A stretch of 64,000 nucleotides of DNA from GCA-2401155 sp045047085 (GTDB taxonomy: Bacteria; Pseudomonadota; Alphaproteobacteria; Rhizobiales; Rhizobiaceae), in the NCBI GenBank assembly GCA_045047085.1, contig JASFYT010000041.1:1-64000 (forward strand). Direction: 5' to 3'. Every line of letters begins with the position of its first letter. Positions within the stretch are counted from its first letter, which is position 1. This document shows positions 62,974 to 64,000 of this stretch, in pieces. Under the pieces are notes generated by a model. That model worked only from the letters and a program-made list of their open reading frames with translations. It did no database searches and was not told the DNA's origin. Both the position numbers and the translations under genes were made by a program.

Positions 62974-64000
62974 TTACCCAAAAAACTTCGCGAGCTTTGC
63001 AGTTTGTTTCTTGCTGAATTTAATACCGAGCTTTGTGCGGCGGAACAATACATCTTCGGCGCTTCTGGCCCATTCATGCTTTTTCAGATATTCAACTTCC
63101 CGCCGGTATAAATCACCGCCAAAACAAGTTCCAAGATCAGCGATATCAGACGCATCACCCAACACAATTGCTGCCCGCGTTCCATAAGTACGGATAAGCC
63201 TTGAAGCATGTTCCGCTTCAAGAAACGGATACTTACCCTTCAGTTTCGCGGTTTCTTGTTCCAAAGAATTCACTTCACAATCGCCTCCCGGCAGATGTGT
63301 CTCCTTGGTCCACGGAGCGCCGCGTTCCTTTATATTTGAGGCGATATCAACCATCATAGATTCTGCAAGCTTGCGATAAGTCGTAATTTTACCGCCGAAT
63401 ATATTGATCAACGGCTGGCCCTTATCCTTCACTAGTACATAGTCACGGGTTGCTTCCTGAGCAGCACTCGCCCCATCGTTATAGAGCGGGCGAACACCGG
63501 AATAGGTCCACACAATATCGCTCTCCAAAACAGGCTCCTTGAAATAATCGCTGGCCAATTGGCAAAGATATGTCGTCTCCTCCGGCGAGATTTTTGGTTT
63601 TCCGTCTTCCAGACAGTGTTCAGCATCAGTGGTGCCGATCAGCGTATACTCATCCTCATAGGGAATGGCAAAGACAATGCGATCATCAGCATTTTGAAAA
63701 ATATAACATTTGTCATGCTGAAATTTTTTCTTGATAACGATATGGCTGCCACGAACCAACCGAACATTATCAACGTTGTTCATACCGAACACCGTGCGCA
63801 ACACCTCATCCACCCACGGCCCGGCCGCATTGACAATTAAATCAGCAGTGATTTTTTTCGGCTTGCTCTTCCCGTTTTTCTCAATAGTAACCTGCCACTT
63901 TTCATCTTCATATCTTGCAGACAAAACCTTCGTTTGGGTACGAATAACTGCGCCCCGTTCCGCTGCATCCATGGCGTTCAGAATGACCAGACGAGAATCA
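62974..64000 (-). CDS. glpD: Glycerol-3-phosphate dehydrogenase, C-terminal part (runs off the window)
   Basis: 341 codons of the 3' part; the start lies beyond base 64000, so about one third of the usual ~500 residues is missing. FAD-dependent enzyme oxidising glycerol-3-phosphate to dihydroxyacetone phosphate at the membrane. Signatures are LIVNAAGPWVDEVL, VRLVRGSHIVIKKKF, FAIPYEDEYTLIGTTD, WTYSGVRPLYNDGASAAQEATRDY and NIFGGKITTYRKLAESM. The intact frame continues to the window edge (DSRLVILNAMDAAERGA). No other glp gene is visible. Confidence 0.93.
   Translation of the reverse strand, partial: DSRLVILNAMDAAERGAVIRTQTKVLSARYEDEKWQVTIEKNGKSKPKKITADLIVNAAGPWVDEVLRTVFGMNNVDNVRLVRGSHIVIKKKFQHDKCYIFQNADDRIVFAIPYEDEYTLIGTTDAEHCLEDGKPKISPEETTYLCQLASDYFKEPVLESDIVWTYSGVRPLYNDGASAAQEATRDYVLVKDKGQPLINIFGGKITTYRKLAESMMVDIASNIKERGAPWTKETHLPGGDCEVNSLEQETAKLKGKYPFLEAEHASRLIRTYGTRAAIVLGDASDIADLGTCFGGDLYRREVEYLKKHEWARSAEDVLFRRTKLGIKFSKKQTAKLAKFFG

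Overview
This window looks like chromosomal DNA of a moderately AT-rich Gram-negative alphaproteobacterium. That placement is inferred from gene families and gene style: an exosortase/PEP-CTERM-type exopolysaccharide locus, a YciB/IspZ septation protein, many TTG/GTG starts and rfbCBDA order. No rRNA, tRNA, CRISPR array, phage or intact insertion sequence was seen. About 54 kb is devoted to the cell surface; the last ~10 kb is ordinary metabolism and transport.

Region 1 (1-21.6 kb) is an exopolysaccharide locus of the kind that accompanies exosortases. It has the end of an outer-membrane polysaccharide export protein, a beta-barrel protein, a WcaJ-type initiating sugar transferase, a polysaccharide deacetylase overlapping an FkbH-like HAD protein with an N-terminal cysteine cluster, a short tyrosine autokinase, a Wzz-type chain-length protein, a PrsT-like TPR lipoprotein, one PEP-CTERM protein with its own terminator, YciB, a large secreted glycoside hydrolase, an ExeA-like ATPase, and rfbCBDA for dTDP-L-rhamnose. 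The exosortase itself is not in the window and may lie to the left.

Region 2 (21.7-27.7 kb) is accessory. It holds a small membrane protein, a PP2A-like phosphatase, an orphan perfect terminator that may end a small RNA, a lipoprotein, and a minus-strand five-gene operon. That operon encodes three divergent secreted proteins ending in LRCE, a half-size PapD-like protein and one unrecognised secreted protein, with no usher gene nearby. It is my best candidate for an undescribed surface system.

Region 3 (27.8-54.2 kb) is a second, Wzx/Wzy-type polysaccharide locus. It contains four GT4 and one GT2 glycosyltransferases, two FkbM methyltransferases and one other methyltransferase, WecB, GalE, a two-domain oxidoreductase, a heparinase-like protein, a flippase, two polymerase/ligase-like proteins (one paired with a TPR protein), a separate plus-strand export operon (CpsB-type PHP phosphatase, Wza-like lipoprotein, Wzc-like kinase), and a second initiating sugar transferase whose N-terminal half is a decayed copy of its catalytic domain. 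The window therefore carries two initiating enzymes, two export proteins and two co-polymerase/kinase sets.

Region 4 (54.6-64 kb) holds a class I amidotransferase-type hydrolase, two MFS transporters, a nitrate/sulfonate/taurine-type ABC importer with a GntR regulator, an AraC regulator divergent from an MFS gene, a PaaI-type thioesterase, and the C-terminal part of glycerol-3-phosphate dehydrogenase running off the right edge.
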